Positions 1-6,118 are shown, counted from the stretch's first letter. The stretch is 8,175 nucleotides of DNA from JBFFSQ01 sp041572275 (GCA_041572275.1 JBFFSQ010000135.1:1-8175); one strand, 5' to 3'. Notes: generated from the sequence alone by a model not told the origin. Numbers and translations: made by a program.

Positions 1-613
1 AACCGGTCTGGTATTTCACATCAACACCGTAGGCACTGGTGTCCTGGGAAATGACCAGCAACTCTTTGACCCCGGCGTTGACCAGATTCTGGGCTTCATC
101 CAGGACCTCGCCAATGGGACGACTGACCAGATCACCGCGCAAAGCCGGAATGATGCAGAAAGTACAGCGGTGATTACAGCCTTCCGAGATTTTTAAATAG
201 GCATAGTGCTTCGGTGTCAGCTTGATGCCCTGGGGAGGGATCAGGCTGGTATAGGGGTCATGTTCAGGTGGCAGATGCTCATGTACGATATCCATCACTT
301 CCTGGGCGGCATGGGGACCGGTCACCGCCAGCACCTGAGGGTAACTATTGGCCACAATATCGCCCTTGGCACCCAGGCAGCCGGTGACTATAACTTTGCC
401 GTTTTCATTCAACGCCTCACCAATGGCTTCCAGGGATTCCTCGACGGCATCATCGATAAAACCACAGGTATTTACCACAACCAGATCGGAGTTGTCGTAA
501 TTGGGGCTGATTTCATAGCCTTCGGCACGGAGTTTGGTGATGATCTGCTCAGAATCAACCAGAGCCTTAGGGCAGCCGAGGCTGATAAAACCGACTTTTT
601 TTGCTTGTGACAT
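1..613 (-). CDS. rimO: Ribosomal protein uS12 methylthiotransferase RimO, N-terminal part (runs off the left edge)
   Basis: RimO is a radical-SAM enzyme that adds a methylthio group to an aspartate of ribosomal protein S12, using two iron-sulfur clusters. Reading leftwards from the ATG at 613-611, 204 codons are open to the window edge, so about half of the usual ~440 residues is present. The N-terminal UPF0004 domain starts with KKVGFISLGCPKALVDSE and has its three cluster cysteines at C14, C50 (VVNTCGF) and C79 (VTGCLG). The radical-SAM CxxxCxxC motif is at C146, C150 and C153 (EGCNHRCTFCIIP). The segment ELLVISQDTSAYGVDVKY near residues 184-201 is typical of gammaproteobacterial RimO and separates it from MiaB. 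A weak Shine-Dalgarno (AGGTT, complement of 618-622) precedes the start. The gene stands alone here. The C-terminal radical-SAM remainder and TRAM domain lie outside the window. Confidence 0.96.
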   Translation of the reverse strand, partial: MSQAKKVGFISLGCPKALVDSEQIITKLRAEGYEISPNYDNSDLVVVNTCGFIDDAVEESLEAIGEALNENGKVIVTGCLGAKGDIVANSYPQVLAVTGPHAAQEVMDIVHEHLPPEHDPYTSLIPPQGIKLTPKHYAYLKISEGCNHRCTFCIIPALRGDLVSRPIGEVLDEAQNLVNAGVKELLVISQDTSAYGVDVKYQTG

Positions 614-660
614 AGATAACCTGATTACGCGCGAATGCGCTATTTAACTAACTGGGAGGG

Positions 661-669
661 ATTTTACCA
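661..669 (-). promoter_or_regulatory. Candidate rimO promoter (extended -10)
   Basis: On the minus strand TGGTAAAAT forms an extended -10 (TG-N-TAAAAT). It would start transcription roughly 40 bases before the rimO ATG. No good -35 hexamer is seen at 16-18 bp, which extended -10 promoters tolerate. This is inferred from sequence pattern only. Confidence 0.35.
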
Positions 670-782
670 GAAAACACAGCCTAAATGCTTCGATCTCTAG
701 GTGTTTTATGTGGATTGGGTTGAAAACCAGATAGCTGTACCAGGTGAGAGGATTATGCATATTCAGTGTTATTTGATGGTGA

Positions 783-1184
783 TCATTTAAGGTCTTCTGG
801 CTCCCAGGTGCAATACTCAAAATTGTTTTTACAGCACGCTTCAGCGCAGCCAATAATTAAATCTTTACCAATGTACAGAATGCCGCCGTAATCGAAAGTA
901 AATTCAACGACCTTTTTATTCATTGCTAATGTTCCTTTAATTGAACATCCAGTCGTTGAATAGTGATCATGTTCATCTCTAGGTGTAATTTCGATACCAG
1001 TACGCAAAACATGCTCAAGGATATAGATGTTTATTTTTTCACAGCCATAGTTATTTCTGTCGGTAATCGTGTAATTAGAATAGATTTTGTAGAAACTACG
1101 GCTTGGATCATGAATATTAGTTGTTTCCTTTGAACTGCAGGAGATCAAAGAAAACACTAAAGAGAATAAAGTAATAAATCGCAT
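783..1184 (-). CDS. Small cysteine-rich putative lipoprotein (133 aa), unrecognised family
   Basis: The ATG at 1184-1182 is preferred over an upstream in-frame ATG at 1289, because from here the protein begins with a classic lipoprotein signal: MRFITLFSLVFSLISC, lipobox L-I-S-C with the lipidated cysteine at residue 16. The mature part is about 117 residues and should be anchored in the outer membrane or periplasm. It has cysteines at 48, 80, 113, 117, 118 and 125, suggesting disulfides, and a C-terminal block FDYGGILYIGKDLIIGC then CCKNNFEYCTW. I recognise no named family. The gene begins 4 bp after the stop codon of a truncated peptidoglycan-amidase frame, so the two were probably co-transcribed. 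That layout would fit an immunity or accessory protein for the amidase, but this is inference. Codon use is AT-rich, unlike rimO and the AIM24 gene. Confidence 0.7.
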   Translation of the reverse strand: MRFITLFSLVFSLISCSSKETTNIHDPSRSFYKIYSNYTITDRNNYGCEKINIYILEHVLRTGIEITPRDEHDHYSTTGCSIKGTLAMNKKVVEFTFDYGGILYIGKDLIIGCAEACCKNNFEYCTWEPEDLK

Positions 1185-1188
1185 TGCT

Positions 1189-1479
1189 CTATCCGGCAGC
1201 GTGTAATTTATATGATTTAAGGGCTGAATAACCTTCGGAATTGTTTTTATCTTTATGTGCAATTTTTCCGTGCGCATAAATATCATCAATTGATAGTCCG
1301 TACTTGACTACAAGTTTATCAATTAGCCAAAATAATAAATCGAGTTGTTTTTTATTGGGTATTTCATAGATTTCATTCTCAGTAGAAAGTACACCAACTA
1401 TTTCAACCTCTATTGAGTCATGGTTATGAGGAAACCGAAATGGATTGTCATGATCTATGCTTTGATAACAATAAATAAA
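1189..1479 (-). pseudogene. 5'-truncated N-acetylmuramoyl-L-alanine amidase (Amidase_2/PGRP-like) remnant
   Basis: An open frame of 96 codons runs from just after a TAA (1482-1480) to a TAG (1191-1189) and contains no ATG, GTG or TTG, so it cannot be translated as it stands. Its protein reads like the C-terminal half of a zinc amidase of the Amidase_2 fold. NHDSIEVEIVG (residues 19-29) matches the family's 'N..SIGIEIVG' strand. A helix KKQLDLLFWLIDKLVVKYGLS (43-63) is followed by DDIYAHGKIAHKDKNNSEG (65-83), where H70 sits at the position of the late zinc histidine. The AmpD-type aspartate ten residues later is not present; E82 might take its place, as I recall for some Amidase_2 relatives. 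The N-terminal ~70-100 residues, with the first zinc histidine, are missing, and none of the DNA up to the AIM24 gene encodes them. Such enzymes cut the MurNAc-L-alanine bond of peptidoglycan. The match is by eye, without a profile search. Confidence 0.6.
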
Positions 1480-1594
1480 TTATTGTATAAAAAGCAATCA
1501 AATTTATTTAGACAAATTAAATGCCTTATACCTTCCATGGCTCAATTATTTAATATTTCTACTAACCACTAACTACTAACCATCAACCTTTCTT
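1480..1594. other. AT-rich spacer between amidase remnant and AIM24 gene
   Basis: This very AT-rich stretch separates the 3' end of the AIM24 gene from the amidase remnant. It holds one insignificant 27-codon minus-strand frame and a heptamer tandem repeat, but no recognisable gene and no clean terminator hairpin. The break that removed the amidase's first half probably lies at or near 1480. Confidence 0.5.
1561..1588. repeat. Heptanucleotide tandem repeat, four units
   Basis: Four consecutive 7-mers are seen: ACTAACC, ACTAACT, ACTAACC, ATCAACC (GGTTAGT on the minus strand). They begin about 7 bases from the AIM24 stop codon, on its downstream side. The first three differ at a single base. 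The repeat may arise by replication slippage; no function can be assigned. Confidence 0.75.
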
Positions 1595-2383
1595 CTAATC
1601 CCCATCAATCAATCGACCAATACCACCCAGCATCGAACCTTCGCCCTGGCTATTGCCACCATGAGACGGTGCCTGTTCAATAATACGATCAGCGAGTCGA
1701 GAGAAGGGCAGGCTCTGGATCCATACCGAACCGGTACCTTTAAGGGTTGCCAGGAATAAGCCTTCGCCACCAAAGAACATACTCTTCAATCCTTTTGTCA
1801 TTTCAATGTCGTAGTCGATACCATCGGTAAATGCGACCAGACAGCCAGTATCCAGGAGCAGGGTCTCATTGTGTAGTTTTTTTTCAATCACTGTGCCACC
1901 GGCATGCACAAAGGCCATGCCATCACCTTGCAGGCGTTCTAGAATGAAGCCTTCACCCCCGAAGAAACCGCTACCCAGTTTTTTATTGAAGGCAATATCG
2001 ATCTGGGTGCCATAAGCCGCCGCCAGGAAGGCATCTTTCTGGCACAGCAGGCTGCCCTGAATTTGTCCGAGGTTAACGTCGATGATGCTGCCGGGATAGG
2101 GGGCAGCAAAGGCGACATGTCTTTTGTTCTCGCCCTGATTGGTGAAATGCGTCATGAATAATGACTCACCGCTGATCATGCGCTTGCCGGCACTGAACAG
2201 CTTGCCCATAAAACCCTGATCAGGATTAGAGCCATCGCCCATTTTTGATTCATAACTGATGTCATCTTCCATGTAGGTCATGGCACCGGCTTCAGCGATG
2301 ATGGTTTCACTCGGGTCCAGTTCAACTTCGACCATTTGCATATCGTGACCAATGATTTTGTAGTCGACTTCATGACAACGCAT
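1595..2383 (-). CDS. AIM24 / TIGR00266-family protein (262 aa)
   Basis: This is a full-length member of the AIM24 family, beta-rich proteins found in bacteria, archaea and, as Aim24, in the mitochondrial inner membrane. The bacterial function is not established. Family landmarks are an N-terminal DYKIIGHDMQMVEVELDPSE, EAGAMTYMED near residues 31-40, and two copies of FFGGEG (140-145 and 203-208) marking an internal structural repeat. ERLQGDGMAFVHAGG and ATLKGTGSVWIQSLPFSRLA follow these copies respectively. The C-terminus is a glycine-rich tail (HGGNSQGEGSMLGGIG). No signal peptide or membrane segment is seen, so it is probably cytosolic or peripheral to the membrane. The ATG at 2383 has a good Shine-Dalgarno, AGAGGA (complement of 2391-2396) with 7-bp spacing. 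It lies 26 bp behind the rhomboid gene and is probably the last gene of that operon. Confidence 0.93.
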   Translation of the reverse strand: MRCHEVDYKIIGHDMQMVEVELDPSETIIAEAGAMTYMEDDISYESKMGDGSNPDQGFMGKLFSAGKRMISGESLFMTHFTNQGENKRHVAFAAPYPGSIIDVNLGQIQGSLLCQKDAFLAAAYGTQIDIAFNKKLGSGFFGGEGFILERLQGDGMAFVHAGGTVIEKKLHNETLLLDTGCLVAFTDGIDYDIEMTKGLKSMFFGGEGLFLATLKGTGSVWIQSLPFSRLADRIIEQAPSHGGNSQGEGSMLGGIGRLIDGD

Positions 2384-2409
2384 GTTCCTGTCCTCTATTG
2401 ATAAAACGA

Positions 2410-3108
2410 TTAGTAGTTTGTCCGCGCCGGTGCAAACAGGCGCACATGTTTGCTCTTAAATAACGGGATGAGTACCATACCGGCAACAAAGCCACCAATG
2501 TGAGCGCCCCAGGCGACACCACCTTGCTGGTCACCGGCCATCAGTGAGTTGAATATCTGCAATACAAACCAGAAGCCCAGTACCCAGACAGCGGGTAGGC
2601 GCGTGGTATGGATGTAGAAACCGAAGGGTATTGCCACCAGTACCCGGGCATGGGGGTAAAGCAGTAGATAGGCGCCGAGAACACCGGAGATGGCACCACT
2701 TGCTCCGATCATCGGGGTGGTGGATTGAGGGTCTGGAATGGCCTGAGCCAGTGCGGCGGCAATACCGCAGAGCATATAAAAAACAATGAAACGGGCGTGA
2801 CCCATGGCATCCTCGACATTGTTACCAAATATCCACAGATAGAGCATGTTGCCGATCAGGTGCATCCAGCCGCCGTGTAAAAACATGGAGGTGATCAGGG
2901 TGGCGACAGCGGGCACACTGACCAGGTCGGCGGGTAGCACTTTGATGTTGAACAGTACGGCTGGAATCATACCGAAGCTGTAAATCGCTTTCTGGATGTG
3001 GTCGCCCAGCGACAGTTGCCAGAAGAATACCGCCACACAGGCCAGCAGAAAACTGATGGTGATGATCGGTGGAATCCGGGTCGGGTTGTCGTCGTGTAAG
3101 GGAAACAT
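2410..3108 (-). CDS. Rhomboid-family intramembrane serine protease (232 aa)
   Basis: This predicted inner-membrane protease cleaves transmembrane helices of other proteins. About six hydrophobic segments are visible, beginning near residues 14-31. The HxxxN oxyanion motif is in HGGWMHLIGNMLYLWIFG (H83, N87). The catalytic serine S137 lies in GASGAISGVLGAY, and the catalytic histidine H203 in WGAHIGGFVAGM. All active-site residues are intact, so it should be an active enzyme rather than an inactive homologue. The N-terminus MFPLHDDNPTR is typical of the bacterial 'MfPlrD.nP' rhomboid group. The start codon directly follows the stop of the thioredoxin-HEAT gene (TAAATG), implying translational coupling. 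The AIM24 gene follows after 26 bp. The natural substrate is unknown. Confidence 0.94.
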   Translation of the reverse strand: MFPLHDDNPTRIPPIITISFLLACVAVFFWQLSLGDHIQKAIYSFGMIPAVLFNIKVLPADLVSVPAVATLITSMFLHGGWMHLIGNMLYLWIFGNNVEDAMGHARFIVFYMLCGIAAALAQAIPDPQSTTPMIGASGAISGVLGAYLLLYPHARVLVAIPFGFYIHTTRLPAVWVLGFWFVLQIFNSLMAGDQQGGVAWGAHIGGFVAGMVLIPLFKSKHVRLFAPARTNY

Positions 3109-3741
3109 TTAGGCCAGTTCTTCCAGGGCCTCAATCGCTGTTTCCCGAACCTCCGCATCTTTATCTTCCAGCAGTGGGCGAATATAGGTTTCGGCGTCGC
3201 GACTGTGGGATAGTCCCAGGAAATAACAGGCGTCATTGCGGATGCGGGCTTCGTTGTGGTGCGTGTGTTCACCCAGGGCATCGATATTGTTTTTGAGAAT
3301 ATCCTGGCCCGCCAGATCTTCGATAATGGCGCTCACCCCGAGGCGAACCGACAGGGTGGTTTCAGTGTTAGCCATCAGTTGAATTAGAACCTTGAACCAT
3401 TCCGGGTGCTGTTCCACCATCTGCTGTACCTTGTCCAGCTCACCACTGGTCATCAATTCACCAAAGTACTCGCCCATGGCTGCCGGGTCGTTGACTTTCT
3501 GCACCCATGAGGTCAGCTCGCTTTTCGTTCGCAGGCCGGTGAGTTCGAAGGGGCCGATTTTGACCCAGGGCACCGAGCGGATATTGAGCTCAGCCGCCTG
3601 TTCCGGGCGCTGCTGAATATTCACTACCTGCAGCTCGCTAATGGACCCCGCTTTGATCAGTTCAGATAGAGATTGCAGAACTGCTGGGCAATGTTGACAG
3701 CCGGTGGCAATAAACAGCAGTACTTCTGGGCTTGTGCTCAT
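3109..3741 (-). CDS. Thioredoxin-like domain fused to HEAT repeats (210 aa)
   Basis: The first ~82 residues form a small thioredoxin/glutaredoxin-like fold: a VLLFIATGCQHCPAVLQSL active site with a CxxC pair (C15, C18), and the cis-proline loop SVPWVKIG (P58). The region from about residue 115 to 205 is helical with HEAT-like repeats (VRLGVSAIIEDLAG; RIRNDACYFLGLS; AEVRETAIEALEELA). Residues 84-115 link the two. No signal peptide is seen, so it should act in the cytosol as a thiol-disulfide protein with a protein-binding scaffold. It is the first gene of a likely operon and ends immediately before the rhomboid start. The partner or substrate is not known; the fold assignment is by motif. Confidence 0.85.
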   Translation of the reverse strand: MSTSPEVLLFIATGCQHCPAVLQSLSELIKAGSISELQVVNIQQRPEQAAELNIRSVPWVKIGPFELTGLRTKSELTSWVQKVNDPAAMGEYFGELMTSGELDKVQQMVEQHPEWFKVLIQLMANTETTLSVRLGVSAIIEDLAGQDILKNNIDALGEHTHHNEARIRNDACYFLGLSHSRDAETYIRPLLEDKDAEVRETAIEALEELA

Positions 3742-3768
3742 AGGTTTTCCAATAATTGTTTTCCCGGC

Positions 3769-3777
3769 AATCTAGCA
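3769..3777 (-). promoter_or_regulatory. Candidate promoter of the thioredoxin-HEAT/rhomboid/AIM24 operon
   Basis: Minus-strand TG-C-TAGATT forms an extended -10 element. TTGGAA (complement of 3794-3799) is a possible but over-spaced -35, 19 bp away. The start point would be about 20 bases before the ATG at 3741. It lies in the 107-bp divergent intergenic region shared with the thioesterase gene. Confidence 0.3.
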
Positions 3778-3788
3778 TAAAAAAGCGA

Positions 3789-3817
3789 CTGACTTCCAAT
3801 CGGGCTGGGGGTACTCT
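3789..3817 (+). promoter_or_regulatory. Candidate promoter of the thioesterase gene
   Basis: CTGACT at 3789-3794 and TACTCT at 3812-3817 are separated by 17 bp and lie 32 bp before the ATG. The -10 matches consensus at only three of six positions, so this is weak. It partly overlaps the leftward candidate promoter, as divergent promoters often do. Confidence 0.25.
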
Positions 3818-3848
3818 AACAAGTGACAATGATATAAGGGGGGAGACG

Positions 3849-4274
3849 ATGTCCATCTGGTATCAATCACCAAGCCTCACATCACTTAATGCACGTGGTA
3901 TGAATACCGCCGTATCAGCCCTGGGAATTGAAATTACCGAAATCGGAGAAGATTTTCTGAAGGGTACCATGCCGGTGGATGATCGAACTCGTCAACCGTT
4001 AGGCCTGTTACACGGTGGCGCATCGGTGTTGTTTGCCGAAACCCTGGGCAGTACGGCAGCGAATTGTTGTGTGGATCCTGATCGAGCCTATTGTGTGGGT
4101 ATGGATATTAACGCTAATCATGTCCGCAGCATGCGATCTGGCCTGGTTATGGGTGTTGCCAGGCCTTTACATCTGGGGCGTAGCAGTCAGGTGTGGGAGA
4201 TCAATATCAGCAATGAACAGGAGCAGATGATCTGTATTTCACGGTTGACTATGGCGGTCATACAGAAGCCATGA
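3849..4274 (+). CDS. Hotdog-fold acyl-CoA thioesterase, YdiI/MenI-like (141 aa)
   Basis: Enzymes of this group hydrolyse acyl-CoA or aryl-CoA thioesters; E. coli YdiI (MenI) acts on 1,4-dihydroxy-2-naphthoyl-CoA in menaquinone synthesis. The resemblance to YdiI is high throughout: MPVDDRTRQPLGLLHGGASV (residues 41-60), GMDINANHVRS (84-94), RPLHLGRSSQVWEI (105-118) and SRLTMAVI at the end. The HGG motif (H55) and the catalytic glutamate E64 in LFAETLGS are present. The length equals the family norm. The ATG at 3849 is chosen over an upstream TTG at 3756 because it gives the family's usual N-terminus and follows a strong purine-rich ribosome site (AAGGGGGGAG, 3836-3845). No other menaquinone gene is visible, so the physiological substrate is open and the symbol menI is not assigned. 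Confidence 0.93.
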   Translation: MSIWYQSPSLTSLNARGMNTAVSALGIEITEIGEDFLKGTMPVDDRTRQPLGLLHGGASVLFAETLGSTAANCCVDPDRAYCVGMDINANHVRSMRSGLVMGVARPLHLGRSSQVWEINISNEQEQMICISRLTMAVIQKP

Positions 4275-4279
4275 AAAAA

Positions 4280-4288
4280 TGCTAAAAT
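4280..4288 (+). promoter_or_regulatory. Candidate extended -10 promoter ahead of the 128-aa gene
   Basis: TG-C-TAAAAT lies just after the thioesterase stop and would start transcription near 4295, about 36 bases before the ATG at 4331. No convincing -35 is seen. It would allow the downstream pair of genes to be expressed apart from the thioesterase. Confidence 0.35.
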
Positions 4289-4330
4289 TCGGCGCTATTG
4301 TTGATTAATGCTGCTTTGTTTAGGTTATTT

Positions 4331-4717
4331 ATGAAAAAATTAGTTGTTGCTATAAATGGTGAACCCCAGGTGGAGTACGACCGTACCAAGACTCTGCCTG
4401 AGCACCAGATGACATATCTGGATAAAATGGATCAGAAAATGGATGAAGGTATTCCCCATGGCCCTGGCCATATTTTTGCACCGGACATGCAGAAAAAAGC
4501 GGAATTTGTCGCTAACCAGTTAATCGGAGCAATAAAAGCCGACAATGAACAGTTGATTGCGGCTACCTTGTCTTATCTGGCCAATCGCCTGCCCGATTTA
4601 CAGCAGGTCAGTGCTGAAGATAAAGATGATGAAGTCACCATCAAACTAATTTACGATCAGGCCTATACACCGCCACAGCCGATCAGCTTCGTGAGCCCGG
4701 ACAAACTTAATAGTTAG
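4331..4717 (+). CDS. Conserved-looking hypothetical protein (128 aa)
   Basis: I do not recognise a named family. The ATG at 4331 is preferred over the upstream TTG at 4298 because it follows an AGG-containing site (4322-4325) at normal spacing and gives a clean N-terminus, MKKLVVAINGEPQVEYDRTK. The protein has no signal peptide, no membrane segment and no cysteine. It is acidic and mostly helical: residues 22-40 (LPEHQMTYLDKMDQKMDEG), then a Gly/Pro/His turn (IPHGPGHIF), then long helices around residues 51-98. A short beta-like end (EVTIKLIYDQAY) and a Pro-rich tail follow. It probably is a small cytosolic protein. It lies 56 bp after the thioesterase and 9 bp before the CoA-binding gene, so a shared role with one of these is possible but unproven. 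Confidence 0.8.
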   Translation: MKKLVVAINGEPQVEYDRTKTLPEHQMTYLDKMDQKMDEGIPHGPGHIFAPDMQKKAEFVANQLIGAIKADNEQLIAATLSYLANRLPDLQQVSAEDKDDEVTIKLIYDQAYTPPQPISFVSPDKLNS

Positions 4718-4726
4718 AAAACCACC

Positions 4727-5095
4727 ATGCAAAATCATACGACAGTTGTACTCGGTGCCAGTAATAAACCTCATCGCTATGCCAACAAGGCGATAAGAAT
4801 GCTGCAAGAGTATGGCTATCATGTGATCCCGGTTCATCCTAAACTGGAAAACATCGAAGGTCTGGTGGTGAAGCACACACTTGAGTCCATTCAGGAAGAG
4901 GTTGATACCCTGACACTTTATGTGGGGCCCCAGCGCAGTGGCGACCTTATTGAGAGTATCATCACTCTCAGCCCCGCCCGGGTCATTCTCAACCCCGGCA
5001 CAGAATCCGAAGCTCTCGAACTTGCACTTCTGCATAATGATATACCCTTTGTGAAAGACTGTACTTTATTGATGCTGGAGTATGGGCGGTATTAA
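4727..5095 (+). CDS. CoA-binding-domain protein (CoA_binding_2, 122 aa)
   Basis: This is a single Rossmann-type CoA-binding domain, as in the short YccU-like proteins. The nucleotide-binding loop is VVLGASNKPHRYANKA (residues 7-22), followed by GYHVIPVHPKLENIEG (30-45). LTLYVGPQ (62-69), VILNPGTES (86-94) and the late conserved cysteine in VKDCTLLML (C112) complete the fold. The family norm is about 120-150 residues, so this is complete. These proteins bind CoA or a related ligand, but their reaction is generally unknown. The gene follows the 128-aa gene by 9 bp with no clear Shine-Dalgarno, suggesting translation coupled to its neighbour. Its nearness to a CoA-thioesterase is suggestive but not proof of a joint pathway. 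Confidence 0.9.
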   Translation: MQNHTTVVLGASNKPHRYANKAIRMLQEYGYHVIPVHPKLENIEGLVVKHTLESIQEEVDTLTLYVGPQRSGDLIESIITLSPARVILNPGTESEALELALLHNDIPFVKDCTLLMLEYGRY

Positions 5096-5249
5096 AGTTA
5101 GTGGCAGAAAGCAGGTTTGGGAAGTAGGAGTTTTTCCCGTGCAGTGAACTGAGCAGCATGCTTTATAGTGATTAATTTATATAGTGTATGAAGGCTCAAG
5201 TAAAACTAAAAAATTATTAGACATAAAAATAAATCATAGGGCAAATATA

Positions 5250-5903
5250 ATGAGATTATCAATAAGAACGAAATATCTATTTTTAGTCATAATTGGATTG
5301 GGTATTACGGCTTGTGGCAGTGATAGTGATAGTAGAGTTGGTGTGCAATCATTATCAACAGGATTAAAAATATTTGCTACATCAGCTGATCATACAGGTG
5401 ATTTTTTAAATGATCCTTTATTGCCAGGTAATCATGCTATTGAAAAAGCTGATTATTTCTGTAATCAAGATGCTAACAAGCCAAATGGCAGCATATATAA
5501 AGCTTTACTTGTTGATGGAATCTATAGGGATCCCGTTAGCTTTACAGATTGGGTTCTGTTGCCAAATACGACATATTACCGCCCTCTTGGAGATACTGAA
5601 ATCAGTACCACAACGAGTTCTGCTATCTTTCCTGTTTTGAATCAGGATCTAATTAACAGTGTTGAAATTGACAATTGGATTTATCCACCGGGTTCAATAG
5701 ACCCATACATCTGGTCGGGTATAAGCGATCTTGATACTTACGCCACTGATGGAGCGAGAAACTGTAACAACTGGACGTCAGGCATGTACGATCAAGGTAT
5801 TTATGGTATTGGTTATGAAACCACTTACAGAGCGATATCAACTGTTAGTATATCAATTGATTGCAGTTCTAAGCTTCGTTTGTATTGCGTAGAACAGCCT
5901 TAA
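5250..5903 (+). CDS. DUF1554-type lipoprotein with C-type-lectin-like pattern (217 aa)
   Basis: The ATG at 5250 is chosen over a GTG at 5184. It follows AGGG at 5237-5240 and starts a lipoprotein signal, MRLSIRTKYLFLVIIGLGITAC, with the lipidated C22. The mature part carries DUF1554 landmarks: KIFATSADHTGDFL (40-53), EKADYFCNQDANKPNGSIYKA (65-85), DWVLLPNTTYYRP (100-112), a TTTSSAIF block (120-127), and NCNNWTSG (171-178) leading to a terminal LYCVEQ. Four mature cysteines (C71, C172, C205, C213) and the W...C.NW....C.....LYCV spacing resemble C-type-lectin folds, so a surface binding role is plausible. DUF1554 proteins are known mainly as lipoproteins of Leptospira and scattered proteobacteria and have no defined function. 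The gene is AT-rich and stands 154 bp behind the CoA-binding gene, consistent with independent acquisition. Confidence 0.85.
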   Translation: MRLSIRTKYLFLVIIGLGITACGSDSDSRVGVQSLSTGLKIFATSADHTGDFLNDPLLPGNHAIEKADYFCNQDANKPNGSIYKALLVDGIYRDPVSFTDWVLLPNTTYYRPLGDTEISTTTSSAIFPVLNQDLINSVEIDNWIYPPGSIDPYIWSGISDLDTYATDGARNCNNWTSGMYDQGIYGIGYETTYRAISTVSISIDCSSKLRLYCVEQP

Positions 5904-6070
5904 AACCAAATAGATTTATCACCAGTAAGCTAGGATGCAAACTTGAGATGCTTGTAAGTTATATTATATAAAAAGATTAAAGTATAGAGATCAATGATAG
6001 AAACGTCGTTTGATATAGACTGGTATTTTATTATGCATAACGTATTTAGTGATAAATGTATCAGAAGGAA

Positions 6071-6118
6071 AATATTTTGATAAGGACATAGACACGGTAT
6101 AGTGGTTATTCAAATATT
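6071..6118. repeat. Imperfect inverted repeat, 13-bp arms
   Basis: AATATTTTGATAA (6071-6083) pairs with TTATTCAAATATT (6106-6118) at 11 of 13 positions around a 22-base loop. It is AT-rich with no adjacent U-tract, so it is a poor terminator. It could be part of an RNA structure or chance in AT-rich DNA. Confidence 0.45.

Noticed and set aside
206..610. 134-codon plus-strand frame
   Set aside because: It is antisense to rimO, whose minus-strand protein has all six cluster cysteines; the plus-strand product resembles nothing.
644..853. 69-codon minus-strand frame
   Set aside because: It overlaps the 3' end of the lipoprotein gene in another frame and has no family features; the rimO promoter region also lies in it.
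1185..1289. N-terminal extension of the lipoprotein to the ATG at 1289
   Set aside because: It would bury the lipoprotein signal peptide 35 residues inside and overlaps codons of the amidase remnant in another frame.
2967..3281. 104-codon minus-strand frame across the rhomboid/thioredoxin junction
   Set aside because: It overlaps two well-supported genes in a different frame and its composition is shadow-like (rich in R, P, T).
3830..3838. TG-A-TATAAG extended -10 before the thioesterase
   Set aside because: It overlaps the ribosome-binding site and would give an almost leaderless transcript, contradicting the strong Shine-Dalgarno.
4646..5035. 129-codon minus-strand frame
   Set aside because: It is antisense to the CoA-binding gene and lacks any recognisable motif.
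5118..5141. GGGAA...TTCCC inverted repeat after the CoA-binding gene as a terminator
   Set aside because: Only five base pairs with a 10-base loop and no U-tract after it; too weak to annotate.
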